From Runella aurantiaca (GTDB lineage: Bacteria; Bacteroidota; Bacteroidia; Cytophagales; Spirosomataceae): DNA of 64,000 nucleotides. A program made the position numbers and the translations under genes. The notes under the pieces are model-generated. The model was not told the DNA's origin. It did not search any database and saw nothing but the letters and a program-made list of their open reading frames with translations. Each line of letters starts with the position of its first letter. Positions within the stretch are counted from its first letter, which is position 1. The DNA is taken from positions 186,001-250,000 of the forward strand of contig NZ_QPIW01000002.1 in NCBI RefSeq assembly GCF_003339505.1. The letters are read 5' to 3'. This document shows, piece after piece, positions 6,996-16,240 of the stretch.

Positions 6996-9920
6996 ATGAC
7001 TCACCTACCACTTTCTGAATTAGCTCAACGCCTCAAAGGCGAACTTCATTACGACAGCACGATGCGTACGCTTTATGCCACTGATGCATCGGCGTACCGT
7101 GAAATGCCGCACGCCGTGGCTATTCCCCAAGATATCGAAGACCTCAAAACGCTGATTTCCTTTGCGCGCAAACATCGCACGTCGCTCATTCCGCGCACCG
7201 CTGGAACGTCGTTGGCGGGGCAAGTTGTAGGGAACGGCATCGTGGTCGATGTGTCGCGGACGTTTACCAAAATACTGGAAATCAACCCAGAAGAACGTTG
7301 GGTTCGCGTGCAGCCGGGCGTGATTAGGGACGAACTCAACATGGCGCTTAAGCCTTATGGCCTGTATTTTGGTCCCGAAACCTCTACCGCCAACCGCGCC
7401 ATGATTGGCGGGATGGTGGGCAATAACTCCTGCGGCTCCAATTCAGTGGTTTATGGCTCTACCCGCGAACATTTATTGGAAGTGAAGGCATTGCTGGCCG
7501 ATGGGAGCGAAGTCGTTTTTAACTCTTTGGCTTCTCAAGCGTTACCTAAAGAAGGACTTGAAGGGGCTATTTATGCTAAAACCTTCGATATTCTCTCGAA
7601 TCCTGAAAATCAAGCGGAAATCCGAAAGAATTTCCCCAAAAAATCCGTTGAGCGCCGAAATACTGGCTATGCCTTGGATATGCTGTTGGATTGTCAGCCG
7701 TTTACGGAAGATGGTCCAGCGTTTAACATGTGTCGTTTGATTGCAGGGTCGGAAGGAACGCTTTGCTTTTTGACCGAAATAAAGCTCAACATTATTCCGC
7801 CACCGCCCAAAGCCCAGGGCTTGGTGTGTGCGCATTTTAATACCATCGACGAAGCCTTGCGCTCTACCATTACGGCGCTCAAATACAAGCCTCAGGCGGT
7901 AGAGTTGATTGATAACTATATTCTGGAATGCGCGGCTGAGAATCCCGAACAGAGCAAAAATGCCTTCTTTGTGAAGCGGAAGACCAATGGTTCGTTTCCC
8001 ATTATTTTAGTGGTAGATGTCTCGCAAAATACCAAAGAAGAAGTAGAAGCCGTTGCTGCCGAATTGATTGCGGATTTTGAAAAAGAAGGCATCGGGTTTC
8101 ATTATCCGTTGCTTCATGCCGACGATACCAAGAAAATCTGGACGCTTCGCAAAGCGGGTTTGGGGCTTTTGGCCAACTTGCCCGGCGACGAAAAAGCCGT
8201 TGCGGTCATCGAAGATACGGCCGTAGACGTGTACGACCAACCCGCGTATATTCGTGATTTTAACGAGATTCTGCACAAAAATGGCATGTCGGCGGTGCAT
8301 TATGCCCACGCGGGCTCGGGTGAAATTCACCTGCGACCCATCATTAATCTCAAGACCAAAGAGGGCCACGCGCAGTTTCGGATGATTGCGGAGGAGATTG
8401 CGACCTTGGTTAAAAAATACGACGGTTCGCTGTCGGGCGAGCATGGCGATGGGCGTTTGCGGGGGGAGTTTATTCCGCAGATGGTGGGCCCCAAAAACTA
8501 CGAGTTGTTTAAAGAAATCAAACATACGTGGGACCCTTACAATATCTTTAACCCGAACAAAATTGTAGAAACGCCGCCGATGGATACGTTTCTGCGCTAC
8601 GAGGCGGGGCAGCAAACGCCAGAGTTTAAGACCTATTTCCGTTATCCCGACCAAAATGTATTACAACACGCCGAGCAGTGTAATGGCTCAGGCGACTGCC
8701 GTAAAACGCAGCTCAGCGGTGGGACCATGTGCCCGAGCTTTATGGCAACCCGCAACGAGAAAGATACCACGCGAGCCAGAGCGAACGTGCTGCGCGAATT
8801 TTTGACGCGTTCCGACAAAGCCAACCGCTTTGACCATAAAGAAATCAAAGAGGTATATGACCTCTGTTTGGCCTGCAAAGGTTGCAAAGGCGAGTGCCCG
8901 TCAAACGTAGATGTGGCGAAGCTAAAAATGGAGTTTTTGCAGCAATATTATGATATCAACGGCGTGCCGATGCGGTCATGGCTGGTGGGGAATTTCTCCA
9001 AAATGACGGGTATTGCCAGTTACATTCCGTGGGCGTATAATTTGATTTTTAAGAATGCTCCGTTGCGCCGTATTGCCAATCAAGTGGTTGGTTTTCATCC
9101 TGATAGAACCATGCCATTGTTGCATGATACAACCCTGAAGTCATGGTTCAAAGAACACGTTGCAGAGACGCAACCTCTTTCGTCGCTAAAACGACGGGTT
9201 TATCTTTTCTGCGACGAGTTTACGAATTATAACGATGTTGAAATCGGTAAAAAAGCCATTCAGCTCTTGGAAAAGCTGGGCTATGAAGTTATCATTCCCG
9301 ACCATGCGCCAAGCGCGCGCCCTCAGTTGTCGAAAGGTTTATTGAAAGATGCCAAAAAGATTGCGGAGCAAAATGTGCGCCTGCTTAAGGATTTAATCAC
9401 CGAGCAAACGCCACTGGTGGGCATTGAACCTTCGGCCATTTTGACCTTCCGGGATGAGTATCCTGACTTGGTCAGCGAAGAACTGATTGAGGCGGCGAAG
9501 CAATTGGCCCAAAATGCATTGCAGTTTGATGAGTTCATGGCGCGCGAGATGGACGCAAAAAGAATAAGCAGCAAGCAGTTTACAGCCGACAGTAAAAAGA
9601 TAAAGCTACACGGGCATTGTCAACAGAAGGCGATTGCCTCAATGGTACCGACAAAAAAGATGCTTTCGTTGCCCAAAAATTACGAAGTAACCCTTATTCC
9701 AAGTGGTTGCTGCGGCATGGCGGGAAGTTTTGGCTACGAAAAAGAGCATTACGATTTGTCCATGAAAATCGGAGAATTGGTATTATTCCCGACGGTTCGC
9801 AATCAACCCGAAGAAGTGATTATTGCCGCGCCCGGAACGAGCTGCCGCCACCAGATTCACGATGGTACAGGGCGAACAGCGCTACATCCTGTGGAGATTT
9901 TGTGGGAAGCATTGGCATAA
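6996..9920 (+). CDS. FAD-linked oxidase with Fe-S and CCG domains (D-2-hydroxyacid dehydrogenase, YdiJ/Dld type)
   Basis: 974-aa flavo-iron-sulfur enzyme. Domains in order: FAD_binding_4 (about 30-200; RTAGTSLAGQ, GGMVGNNSCGSNS), FAD-oxidase C-terminal domain (about 270-530; HYAHAGSGEIHLRP, LSGEHGDGRLRGEF), a 4Fe-4S region (about 555-660; CNGSGDCRK...MCPSF and CLACKGCKGECPSN) and a C-terminal heterodisulfide-reductase-like CCG domain (about 720-974; GHCQQKA, SGCCGMAGSFGYE). This order is that of YdiJ-type D-2-hydroxyglutarate dehydrogenases and fused D-lactate/glycolate oxidases. It would oxidise a D-2-hydroxyacid and pass electrons through the clusters to an acceptor. The exact substrate cannot be told from sequence. 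A strong terminator follows at once. Confidence 0.9.
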   Translation: MTHLPLSELAQRLKGELHYDSTMRTLYATDASAYREMPHAVAIPQDIEDLKTLISFARKHRTSLIPRTAGTSLAGQVVGNGIVVDVSRTFTKILEINPEERWVRVQPGVIRDELNMALKPYGLYFGPETSTANRAMIGGMVGNNSCGSNSVVYGSTREHLLEVKALLADGSEVVFNSLASQALPKEGLEGAIYAKTFDILSNPENQAEIRKNFPKKSVERRNTGYALDMLLDCQPFTEDGPAFNMCRLIAGSEGTLCFLTEIKLNIIPPPPKAQGLVCAHFNTIDEALRSTITALKYKPQAVELIDNYILECAAENPEQSKNAFFVKRKTNGSFPIILVVDVSQNTKEEVEAVAAELIADFEKEGIGFHYPLLHADDTKKIWTLRKAGLGLLANLPGDEKAVAVIEDTAVDVYDQPAYIRDFNEILHKNGMSAVHYAHAGSGEIHLRPIINLKTKEGHAQFRMIAEEIATLVKKYDGSLSGEHGDGRLRGEFIPQMVGPKNYELFKEIKHTWDPYNIFNPNKIVETPPMDTFLRYEAGQQTPEFKTYFRYPDQNVLQHAEQCNGSGDCRKTQLSGGTMCPSFMATRNEKDTTRARANVLREFLTRSDKANRFDHKEIKEVYDLCLACKGCKGECPSNVDVAKLKMEFLQQYYDINGVPMRSWLVGNFSKMTGIASYIPWAYNLIFKNAPLRRIANQVVGFHPDRTMPLLHDTTLKSWFKEHVAETQPLSSLKRRVYLFCDEFTNYNDVEIGKKAIQLLEKLGYEVIIPDHAPSARPQLSKGLLKDAKKIAEQNVRLLKDLITEQTPLVGIEPSAILTFRDEYPDLVSEELIEAAKQLAQNALQFDEFMAREMDAKRISSKQFTADSKKIKLHGHCQQKAIASMVPTKKMLSLPKNYEVTLIPSGCCGMAGSFGYEKEHYDLSMKIGELVLFPTVRNQPEEVIIAAPGTSCRHQIHDGTGRTALHPVEILWEALA

Positions 9921-9922
9921 AA

Positions 9923-9971
9923 AAATGTCGGCAAGGTTTTAAACGGGAGTGCCGAAACCTTGCCGACATTT
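9923..9971. terminator. Long perfect hairpin after the dehydrogenase
   Basis: AAATGTCGGCAAGGTTT (9923-9939) and its exact reverse complement (9955-9971) form a 17-bp stem with a 15-nt loop, starting 3 bp after the stop codon. No gene on the minus strand ends here, and the stem is unusually long and GC-rich for a local terminator. Confidence 0.75.
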
Positions 9972-10227
9972 GCGGAATAAAAACAAAAAATGGCAAACCG
10001 AGAATCTCACCGCTACGACCACCTACCCTTGCTTCGGTCAAGACCTGGGGGATTCAGCAGGAGCTGGTAGTTCCGATTTGCCGCTGCAAAATTAGGAAAT
10101 TGTAAACAACGCACCAAAAAGTGCGGGGGAATTGTTAATAGTTAATTGTTAAACGTTTGACAATTAAGAGTTTAAAATTGAATAAAAACCCCTCGTTGAG
10201 GGCAAAAGACTAAAAAGAGTGCATTAA
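9972..10227. other. Region before menA with palindrome
   Basis: An apparent frame across 9617-10105 is a shadow of the dehydrogenase plus intergenic sequence. A near-palindrome at 10142-10167 (TTAATTGTTAAAC / GTTTGACAATTAA, one mismatch) and a short CCCTC-GTT-GAGGG hairpin (10190-10202) precede menA. The palindrome could be an operator or a weak terminator. Confidence 0.35.
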
Positions 10228-11127
10228 ATGATAAAACCTTGGATTGAAGCGGCACGTTTGCGGACGCTGCCTTTAGCGTTATCGAGTATATTGATGGGCT
10301 GTTTTTTGGCGGCAGCGCACGAAAAATTCAGTTGGACCATTGCCATTTTGGCCGTGGTAACCACGATTTGTTTGCAGGTACTTTCAAATTTTGCCAACGA
10401 TTACGGCGATACCGTCAACGGAAAAGACACCGAAGCCCGGCAAGGTCCGCAGCGAACGGTGCAATCAGGAGCAATCTCGGTAGATGCCATGCGAACTGCC
10501 ATCATCGTTTTCTCCGTAATTTCTCTGGTGAGTGGAATCGGGCTGTTGTATGAAGCCCTCAAAGATGCTACTTGGCAAACGTTTGCGGCTTTTTTGGGAT
10601 TGGGTGTTTTAGCCATTATTGCGGCAATCACCTACACGGCGGGCAAGCGCCCCTACGGATACGCTGGCCTGGGAGATGTGTCGGTACTGATTTTCTTTGG
10701 ATGGGTGGGGGTATTGGGCGTTTACTATTTACATACCAAAACGTTCGATTGGATGTTGTTTTTGCCGGCTACGAGTTGTGGCTTGTTTGCCGTGGGAGTC
10801 TTAAATATCAATAACATCCGTGATATTGAATCAGATACGTTGACAGGTAAGCGCTCGGTACCCGTCAGGCTGGGGCGGGAGCGGGCGATTGTCTATCATT
10901 GGTTGTTGTTGGGGGGAGGAATGTTATGCAGTGTTTTGTATATATTTTTCCATTTCGAGGCCCTTCCTCAATGGCTTTTTTTGTTGAGCTTCCCCTTATT
11001 TATTCGTAACGGTTTAGCGGTAAGTCGCTTAAAAAATCCGCGCGAATTAGACCCTTATTTAAAACAAATGGCGCTCTCTACTCTGTTGTTTGTCGTGCTT
11101 TTCGGAGTAGGGTATTGGGTCGGTTAG
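10228..11127 (+). CDS. menA: 1,4-dihydroxy-2-naphthoate polyprenyltransferase MenA
   Basis: Inner-membrane UbiA-superfamily prenyltransferase that attaches the polyprenyl tail to DHNA, giving demethylmenaquinone. The 299-aa protein opens MIKPWIEAARLRTLPLALSS and has about eight or nine hydrophobic helices. The first metal/diphosphate motif is NFANDYGDTVNGKDTEARQG (around residues 53-72) and the second is NINNIRDIESDTLTGKRSVP (around 192-211), which fits MenA better than UbiA or heme O synthases. Length is normal. menE lies 5 kb downstream; other men genes are not in the window. Confidence 0.95.
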   Translation: MIKPWIEAARLRTLPLALSSILMGCFLAAAHEKFSWTIAILAVVTTICLQVLSNFANDYGDTVNGKDTEARQGPQRTVQSGAISVDAMRTAIIVFSVISLVSGIGLLYEALKDATWQTFAAFLGLGVLAIIAAITYTAGKRPYGYAGLGDVSVLIFFGWVGVLGVYYLHTKTFDWMLFLPATSCGLFAVGVLNINNIRDIESDTLTGKRSVPVRLGRERAIVYHWLLLGGGMLCSVLYIFFHFEALPQWLFLLSFPLFIRNGLAVSRLKNPRELDPYLKQMALSTLLFVVLFGVGYWVG

Positions 11128-11162
11128 TATGTCTTTTACTGGAAAATAATTTTGATGCCAAG

Positions 11163-11193
11163 TTGGCAAGACGTTTAAAATTAGGTAGTTTTG
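11163..11193 (+). promoter_or_regulatory. Promoter of the TPR gene
   Basis: TTG at 11163-11165 and TAGTTTTG at 11186-11193 are separated by 20 nt, close to the Bacteroidota consensus, and lie about 43 nt upstream of the ATG at 11237. Confidence 0.5.
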
Positions 11194-11236
11194 ACGGCTG
11201 AATCCCTGTTCACCTTCTAATTTCACCCCTTTTACG

Positions 11237-12577
11237 ATGAAAAAAAATCCTATTTTGTTATTTGTTTTTTCCCTGTTTCTGGTATTCCCAACTCTTGTAA
11301 AAGCCCAAAAAACTGCAGCCGAGTTTTTTGAAGAAGGAGTGACAAAAAGTAAAGCGGGAGATTTTATGTCGGCATTGCAGGCGTTCAATCAGGCGATTTC
11401 CATGAGTCCAGAAAATGCCCCCAGCTATTACAATCGCGCTATGGCAAAAGCCAACCTAAAAGACAACCGAGGCGCCATTTTGGATTTTGATCGTTCGATT
11501 GAGCTTAACCCTAAATATTCAGACGCTTATTTGTATCGGGGAATCAGCAAGGCAAAGCAAGATGACTTTCGTTCGGCTATTCAGGATTTTTCGAGGTCTA
11601 TTGAATTAAATCCTGATGACTCTCAGGGATATTATCAGCGAGGAATCAACCGGTCGCGCCTTGAAAATTACCGGGGTGCTTTGCAAGATTTGAACCGCAC
11701 GGTGGAATTGGAGCCCAACAACGCGGGTGCATTGTACGCCAGAGGAAACGTAAAATTGAAACTCGAAGATTTTACCAGCGCACTAACGGATTTTTCGCGG
11801 GTGATTGACCTCACGCCCAAGAGCCCGTCGGCTTTTGCAGGTCGGGGATATGCTCGGATTAAACTGAATGATTTTAATGGCTCCGTCGCGGATTATTCAA
11901 AAGCCATTGAGTTGAAACCAGATGAAGCTGAGTCGTTTTATAACCGAGGATTTTCGCGGAGTAAATTAGAAAAATATGAAGAAGCCATTGCCGATTTTGA
12001 CCAATCTATCACGCTCGATCCTCAAAATTACCGTGCCTACTATGGCCGTGGATTTTGTAAAAGTAAACTGGGAAACCAACGCGATGCTATCAGCGATTTA
12101 AACAAAGCGGTTGAGCTTAACAATACACCGACGGACTCGAAAGTAGTGTATGCTGGACGAATTACGCGCGCTATTTTGGATGAATTGCGGGGTGTGGTGC
12201 AAGAGCGCAACAAAATCAATGAATTGTCGACAGAACGTTCGGAAGCGCTTTTTGCGAGAGCGGTAGGTAAAAACAAACAAGGAGATGGCAAAGGTGCCAT
12301 CGTTGACTTAAACCGCGCCATTGAATTAAATCCTACTTACTACGAAGCGTATTTTACGCGGGGAATGGTAAAATCGGCGATGGGCGACCAACGCGGTGCC
12401 GTTTTGGATTGTTCAAGTGCTTTGAAACTTAACCCCAAATACGCCGAAGCCTATTATGTACGCGGCCTAATCAAGCATAGCCTTGGCGATGAAAATAGCG
12501 GCTGCATGGACCTCTCGAAAGCGGGCGAATTGGGCTACACGCAAGCCTATAAAGTAATCAGCGATTATTGTAATTAA
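11237..12577 (+). CDS. Secreted tetratricopeptide repeat protein
   Basis: 446-aa protein with a cleavable signal peptide (about residues 1-24, MKKNPILLFVFSLFLVFPTLVKAQ cleaving after VKA) and roughly eleven 34-residue TPR units. The repeats follow the canonical spacing, for example AYLYRGISKAKQDDFRSAIQ and SFYNRGFSRSKLEKYEEAIA, with NP closing most units. One unit around residues 295-340 is longer and less regular. TPR solenoids bind partner proteins, so this is probably a periplasmic scaffold; there is no catalytic domain. It is flanked by its own promoter and a bidirectional terminator, so it is probably monocistronic. The partner is unknown. Confidence 0.85.
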   Translation: MKKNPILLFVFSLFLVFPTLVKAQKTAAEFFEEGVTKSKAGDFMSALQAFNQAISMSPENAPSYYNRAMAKANLKDNRGAILDFDRSIELNPKYSDAYLYRGISKAKQDDFRSAIQDFSRSIELNPDDSQGYYQRGINRSRLENYRGALQDLNRTVELEPNNAGALYARGNVKLKLEDFTSALTDFSRVIDLTPKSPSAFAGRGYARIKLNDFNGSVADYSKAIELKPDEAESFYNRGFSRSKLEKYEEAIADFDQSITLDPQNYRAYYGRGFCKSKLGNQRDAISDLNKAVELNNTPTDSKVVYAGRITRAILDELRGVVQERNKINELSTERSEALFARAVGKNKQGDGKGAIVDLNRAIELNPTYYEAYFTRGMVKSAMGDQRGAVLDCSSALKLNPKYAEAYYVRGLIKHSLGDENSGCMDLSKAGELGYTQAYKVISDYCN

Positions 12578-12600
12578 TAGCAAAGCTTACGGTTTATATA

Positions 12601-12637
12601 ACAAAAGCGCAATCGGAGTCCCCGATTGCGCTTTTGT
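12601..12637. terminator. Bidirectional terminator between the TPR and AMP nucleosidase genes
   Basis: ACAAAAGCGCAATCGG pairs with CCGATTGCGCTTTTGT across a 5-nt loop, giving a 16-bp perfect stem with A and T stretches on both sides. It lies between two convergent genes and can serve both. Confidence 0.85.
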
Positions 12638-12660
12638 TATGAATGGGTCGAACGAATTTT

Positions 12661-13431
12661 TTACTCAAACCGTAAGTGTTTCACTGATTCACCCGAACTG
12701 GCCAATTCAATGAGAGAATCAATACCGATTTGCAGATGGCGTTCCACAAATGTCGAGGTTACTTTTTTGTCGCTTTCTTCGGTTTTTACCCCTTCTGGAA
12801 CCAATGGATTATCAGAAACTAGCAGCAATGCTCCGTGAGGTATCTGATTGACAAAACCGACCGTAAAGATGGTGGCGGTTTCCATGTCAATGGCCATGGT
12901 ACGGATTTCGCGCAGATAATCTTTAAACACTTCGTCGTGTTCCCAAATGCGGCGGTTGGTGGTGTAAACCGTGCCCGTCCAATAGTCCAATTCGTGTTGT
13001 TTTATTACGGAGGAAACGGCGCGTTGTAAGCGAAACGAAGGTAGCGCCGGGATTTCAGGACGCATGTAATCGTTGCTGGTGCCTTCGCCGCGAATGGCCG
13101 CAATGGGGAGCACTAAATCCCCGATTTGCGTCTTTTTCAGGCCACCACATTTCCCTAAAAATAATACGGCTTTGGGCGAAACCGCCGACAGCAAATCCAT
13201 GACCGTGGCGGCCATGGCGCTACCCATTCCGAAATTGATGATGGTGATATTGTTGGCTGTGGCGGTTTGCATGGCGCGGCCCTGACCCTGTATTTCTACG
13301 TTGTATTTGTCGGCAAACATCTGGACGTAGTTGATAAAATTGGTCAACAGGATGTATTCTCCAAACGATTCAAGCGGAGTGCCTGTGTAGCGGGGTAGCC
13401 AATTTTCTACGATTTCTTCTTTGGTTTTCAT
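12661..13431 (-). CDS. amn: AMP nucleosidase (short Bacteroidota type)
   Basis: 256-aa phosphorylase-fold enzyme hydrolysing AMP to adenine and ribose 5-phosphate, balancing adenylate pools in the cytosol. The fold is shown by IINFGMGSAMAATVMDLL, LFLGKCGGLKKTQIGDLVLP and AIDMETATIFTVGF, with the later LLVSDNPLVPEGVKTEESD. It lacks the long N-terminal domain of E. coli Amn (484 aa) and matches the shorter class annotated in Bacteroidota. Its leader carries a terminator-like hairpin (13466-13502), which raises the possibility of attenuation. The upstream gene is divergent. Confidence 0.88.
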   Translation of the reverse strand: MKTKEEIVENWLPRYTGTPLESFGEYILLTNFINYVQMFADKYNVEIQGQGRAMQTATANNITIINFGMGSAMAATVMDLLSAVSPKAVLFLGKCGGLKKTQIGDLVLPIAAIRGEGTSNDYMRPEIPALPSFRLQRAVSSVIKQHELDYWTGTVYTTNRRIWEHDEVFKDYLREIRTMAIDMETATIFTVGFVNQIPHGALLLVSDNPLVPEGVKTEESDKKVTSTFVERHLQIGIDSLIELASSGESVKHLRFE

Positions 13432-13465
13432 TAGTTTTGTCGTTGATTTCCGGGAGGAATAGGTT

Positions 13466-13502
13466 AAAAAAAAGATTTGTAAGAATCAATGTCTTACAAA
13501 TC
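13466..13502 (-). terminator. Intrinsic terminator in the amn leader, possible attenuator
   Basis: On the minus strand GATTTGTAAGA and TCTTACAAATC form a perfect 11-bp stem with a 7-nt loop (13474-13502), followed directly by eight T (13466-13473). It lies 35 nt upstream of the amn ATG, leaving no room for a complete promoter between it and the gene. A TAACTTTG box is found upstream at 13544-13551 on the same strand. Confidence 0.6.
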
Positions 13503-13511
13503 CCGCAAAAT

Positions 13512-13961
13512 ATGGTACAATTAAATTTGCCCGCCTTTGAGTACAAAGTTACAAAAATCGGCGAAAAACCCTACATTTTCGACATCATACGGCGCAAATA
13601 CGTGGTGATTACGCCCGAAGAATGGGTGCGCCAACACGTCTTGCACTGGCTGATGGGCGAGCATCGTTTTCCAAAAGCCCTCATTCGGACTGAAAGTGGG
13701 TTAACCTATCACCAATTGGCCAAACGCACCGATATTTTAATCTATGACCGCGAAGGGATCCCTTTTTTATTGGTGGAATGCAAAGCTCCGCACATCTCGC
13801 TCAACGACGTGGTTTTTGAACAGGCGATCCGCTACAATTCCATTTTGAAAGCCCGCTACGTATTGATAAGCAACGGAATGGATTATTTTGTTTTTGAAGT
13901 AAAAGACGGGCAGGCTTTTGTGTTGGATGCCATTCCTTCTTATGCGACGGGCATCGAATAA
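13512..13961 (+). CDS. Stand-alone type I restriction HsdR N-terminal (HSDR_N) nuclease-domain protein
   Basis: 149-aa protein consisting of only the PD-(D/E)xK-type domain found at the N terminus of type I restriction HsdR subunits. Visible features are KRTDILIYDREG followed by FLLVECKAP, with the Asp and the E-x-K expected for metal binding, and FEQAIRYN, the conserved Q-x-x-x-Y of this domain. The chosen start MVQLNLPAF at 13512 follows from family similarity; an earlier frame to 13437 crosses the amn leader hairpin. No helicase, HsdM or HsdS is nearby, so it is not a classical restriction system. Single-domain copies like this are widespread in Bacteroidota with no assigned role. Confidence 0.82.
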   Translation: MVQLNLPAFEYKVTKIGEKPYIFDIIRRKYVVITPEEWVRQHVLHWLMGEHRFPKALIRTESGLTYHQLAKRTDILIYDREGIPFLLVECKAPHISLNDVVFEQAIRYNSILKARYVLISNGMDYFVFEVKDGQAFVLDAIPSYATGIE

Positions 13962-13965
13962 CCGT

Positions 13966-15594
13966 TTATCGTTTCATCAGCTTTTTCTGAACCACTTCTC
14001 GGGGCGTATGGATGCGTAAAATGTACGTGCCCGAAGGCCCCGTTACGGGTAACGAAATTTCGTTGTTGGCATGTTCAAGAAAATGAAGTTTGGTATCCAG
14101 CAACCGACCGTTTATGTCAAATACTTCCGTCAATATCTCCATCGGTCGTGGGGTTTTTAGCACCAATCGAGCTTGTTCTGAAAAAGGATTTGGGGCTAAT
14201 TCTACGCTGATTTCGGTAGCCGTCGGGCTAGGGTCGATAGACGTCAGCGTACCGGGCATGGAGGCATCCAGCCACGCTAGTCGGGCTGAAAGCCAGTTTT
14301 TTAGTTGATTGATTTCGCCCTGCCAAGTGGTAGGGACAGGCTTGGGGTTGGGCCAAACATATACCCCCAAAACGGGCCACCGCTGAAAATTACGCTGTTG
14401 GGAGGATTGTAAAGTAGTGGCTAGTGAGTCGATGTAAGCATTTAGTCGTTCGGTTTTCCATGGGCCTGCGCGCATCCGTTTGTATTCACCGTAAAGGGTA
14501 TTGACAAAATAAGGGTCTTCCAACATGCGTTTCCACTGAAAAGGCATTAGCCAATTGTCGTCTGGGCAAATATCGCCGTAAAGATAGGCCCAACCGTAAG
14601 TTTGGTTGCCCTGGCAATAATCTACGTTGGCAAACGCCAAGTCGTAATCCCAAGCTGGACCCGCTTTGATTTTCCCTTTTTTACTGTCGCGTTCTTTGTG
14701 AAAAAAACTGCTGATTCGGTACCCGTCTACGTTTTTGGAAGCTTCATTGATCAGAAATATCTGCGCAAAGGAAAGTGGGTCAAAATAACGCCGATAGCCA
14801 TTGACGGAATCCCGAAATGTGGCACCGTTGAGGGCTGCTTCGGCGGTGGTGACGTAGTTTCGAAGATAGAGCCGTTGTTCACCCGTCATATCGTCAAACT
14901 TCGGGTACTCGTACAAATACAGTGTACGTTGTCCACGACTTGCTTTCAACGGCGGGATTTGAGAGTACCAACCCGCACTTCCTCCCGTGCCGGTGGTTTT
15001 GTCGATTTTAAAGATGTAGCCACCCGTTAGGGCATCGCCGCTGTTGTCGGTGGTCGACATTTTGGTGATTCCGAGCCGCCCGTTGCTGCGTTTTATCTTT
15101 TCCATCAATACATAAATACCTTCATAACGACCGTTTACGACCAGTTCTACGTAGTGGGTTCGGCTGGCGTACATTCCCAAATCATTAGCCATTTTCATTG
15201 CCAACACATTGTGAATAAGGCTTTTCTCGTTGTAAGACGCAAACAAAATCCAATCTTCGTTTTTGGGCATTCCCAACAGCGCCACTTCTTTGTTTTCGCC
15301 TTGGGCGTCGCGGAGTTCAAATCCATACGATTTTTTTGGGAACATCTGCGACGAGGAACCACGAAATTCAATACCAGCAAAGCCGTCGTACACGTTGGGG
15401 GCGTCGGTGAGGGAGGTGATTTTGTCGGGACCGTTGTAGATGATTTTTATCTTGACGGTTGTTTTGGGTTCATCCACAATGGTTCGTCCTTCCGTCTCAA
15501 TCACCACAATCGGTAAGTTGGTAGAATAAAAACCTTGGGCATAAATACTGCCTTGAAACAACAGCCAACCGCACAATCCAATCAATTTTTTCAT
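13966..15594 (-). CDS. CotH kinase family protein with T9SS sorting domain
   Basis: 542-aa secreted protein. It starts MKKLIGLCGWLLFQGSIYAQ, a signal peptide; a longer frame to 15717 lacks one and was rejected. The body is a CotH domain (about 80-420): FRGSSSQMFPKKSYGFELRD, YEGIYVLMEKIKRSNGRLGI and KAGPAWDYDLAFANVDYC, the last carrying the acidic residues of the atypical kinase fold. The final 80 residues are a type A C-terminal sorting domain (LAPNPFSEQ...VFDINGRLLD...GTYILRIHT) that targets export by the type IX system to the cell surface. CotH in Bacillus phosphorylates coat proteins; the substrate here is unknown. Confidence 0.88.
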   Translation of the reverse strand: MKKLIGLCGWLLFQGSIYAQGFYSTNLPIVVIETEGRTIVDEPKTTVKIKIIYNGPDKITSLTDAPNVYDGFAGIEFRGSSSQMFPKKSYGFELRDAQGENKEVALLGMPKNEDWILFASYNEKSLIHNVLAMKMANDLGMYASRTHYVELVVNGRYEGIYVLMEKIKRSNGRLGITKMSTTDNSGDALTGGYIFKIDKTTGTGGSAGWYSQIPPLKASRGQRTLYLYEYPKFDDMTGEQRLYLRNYVTTAEAALNGATFRDSVNGYRRYFDPLSFAQIFLINEASKNVDGYRISSFFHKERDSKKGKIKAGPAWDYDLAFANVDYCQGNQTYGWAYLYGDICPDDNWLMPFQWKRMLEDPYFVNTLYGEYKRMRAGPWKTERLNAYIDSLATTLQSSQQRNFQRWPVLGVYVWPNPKPVPTTWQGEINQLKNWLSARLAWLDASMPGTLTSIDPSPTATEISVELAPNPFSEQARLVLKTPRPMEILTEVFDINGRLLDTKLHFLEHANNEISLPVTGPSGTYILRIHTPREVVQKKLMKR

Positions 15595-15797
15595 TTTTAC
15601 AATCTTTTTTGCCCCCTTACGTTTCCATAGGTAATTAGTGAATAAATGTAAGAAAACAACCTTTTGTTTGTTGAAACAGCATCGTTTTTGTTTAAAATAA
15701 GTTACTGTTAAACGCATTTAAACAGAGAATGTTTAATTTGAAAACGTGAATGTATAAAACTCATTAACAAATGATTACGCAGCAAAAAACGACGGTA

Positions 15798-16232
15798 ATG
15801 GACCGGAAAGAATTTTTTAAACTGGTTGGGGTAAGCGTAGGCGCCATTGTATTACAACAATGTTTGTCGGGGTGCAGTACTGGAGGAACCGATGATCCCA
15901 AACCAGGTGATGAAACGCCGACGAGTGATTTTACGCTGAATGTCAACGACCCGAATTATACCGCCCTCCGTACCGCTGGTGGATTTATTCGCTACAAGGG
16001 AATCATCATTGCGCGTACCTTGCAGGGAGCCGTCATTGCGGTCTCTCAGGCGTGTACCCACGAAGGAACTCCCGTAAATTATGTAAGTTCAAATAGTACC
16101 TTTGTGTGCCCAAATCACGGGTCGGTTTTTACGGATAGAGGGACGGTACAGACTGGCCCCGCCACAAAGCCGCTTACTTCGTATAAAACCTCCTTTGATA
16201 CCTCTACGGGCGGGATTGAGGTCTTTGTTTAA
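15798..16232 (+). CDS. Rieske [2Fe-2S] lipoprotein
   Basis: 144-aa exported ferredoxin-like protein. Starting at MDRKEFFKLVGVSVGA (15798), it has an export signal ending in the lipobox LSGC (lipidated Cys26), so it is membrane-anchored outside the cytosol. An upstream ATG at 15771 is less likely. The Rieske cluster ligands are CTHEG and CPNHGSVF, with the usual C-x-H...C-x-x-H pattern. It is 8 bp upstream of menE and starts a same-strand run to 20.1 kb. No cytochrome bc partner is present, so it may serve as a soluble-type electron carrier; the partner is unknown. Confidence 0.85.
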   Translation: MDRKEFFKLVGVSVGAIVLQQCLSGCSTGGTDDPKPGDETPTSDFTLNVNDPNYTALRTAGGFIRYKGIIIARTLQGAVIAVSQACTHEGTPVNYVSSNSTFVCPNHGSVFTDRGTVQTGPATKPLTSYKTSFDTSTGGIEVFV

Positions 16233-16240
16233 ATGTAAGA

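Noticed and set aside
9617-10105. 162-codon frame running from the dehydrogenase into the intergenic region
   Set aside because: The first part overlaps the dehydrogenase in another frame and the rest crosses a 17-bp terminator stem; no domain was seen.
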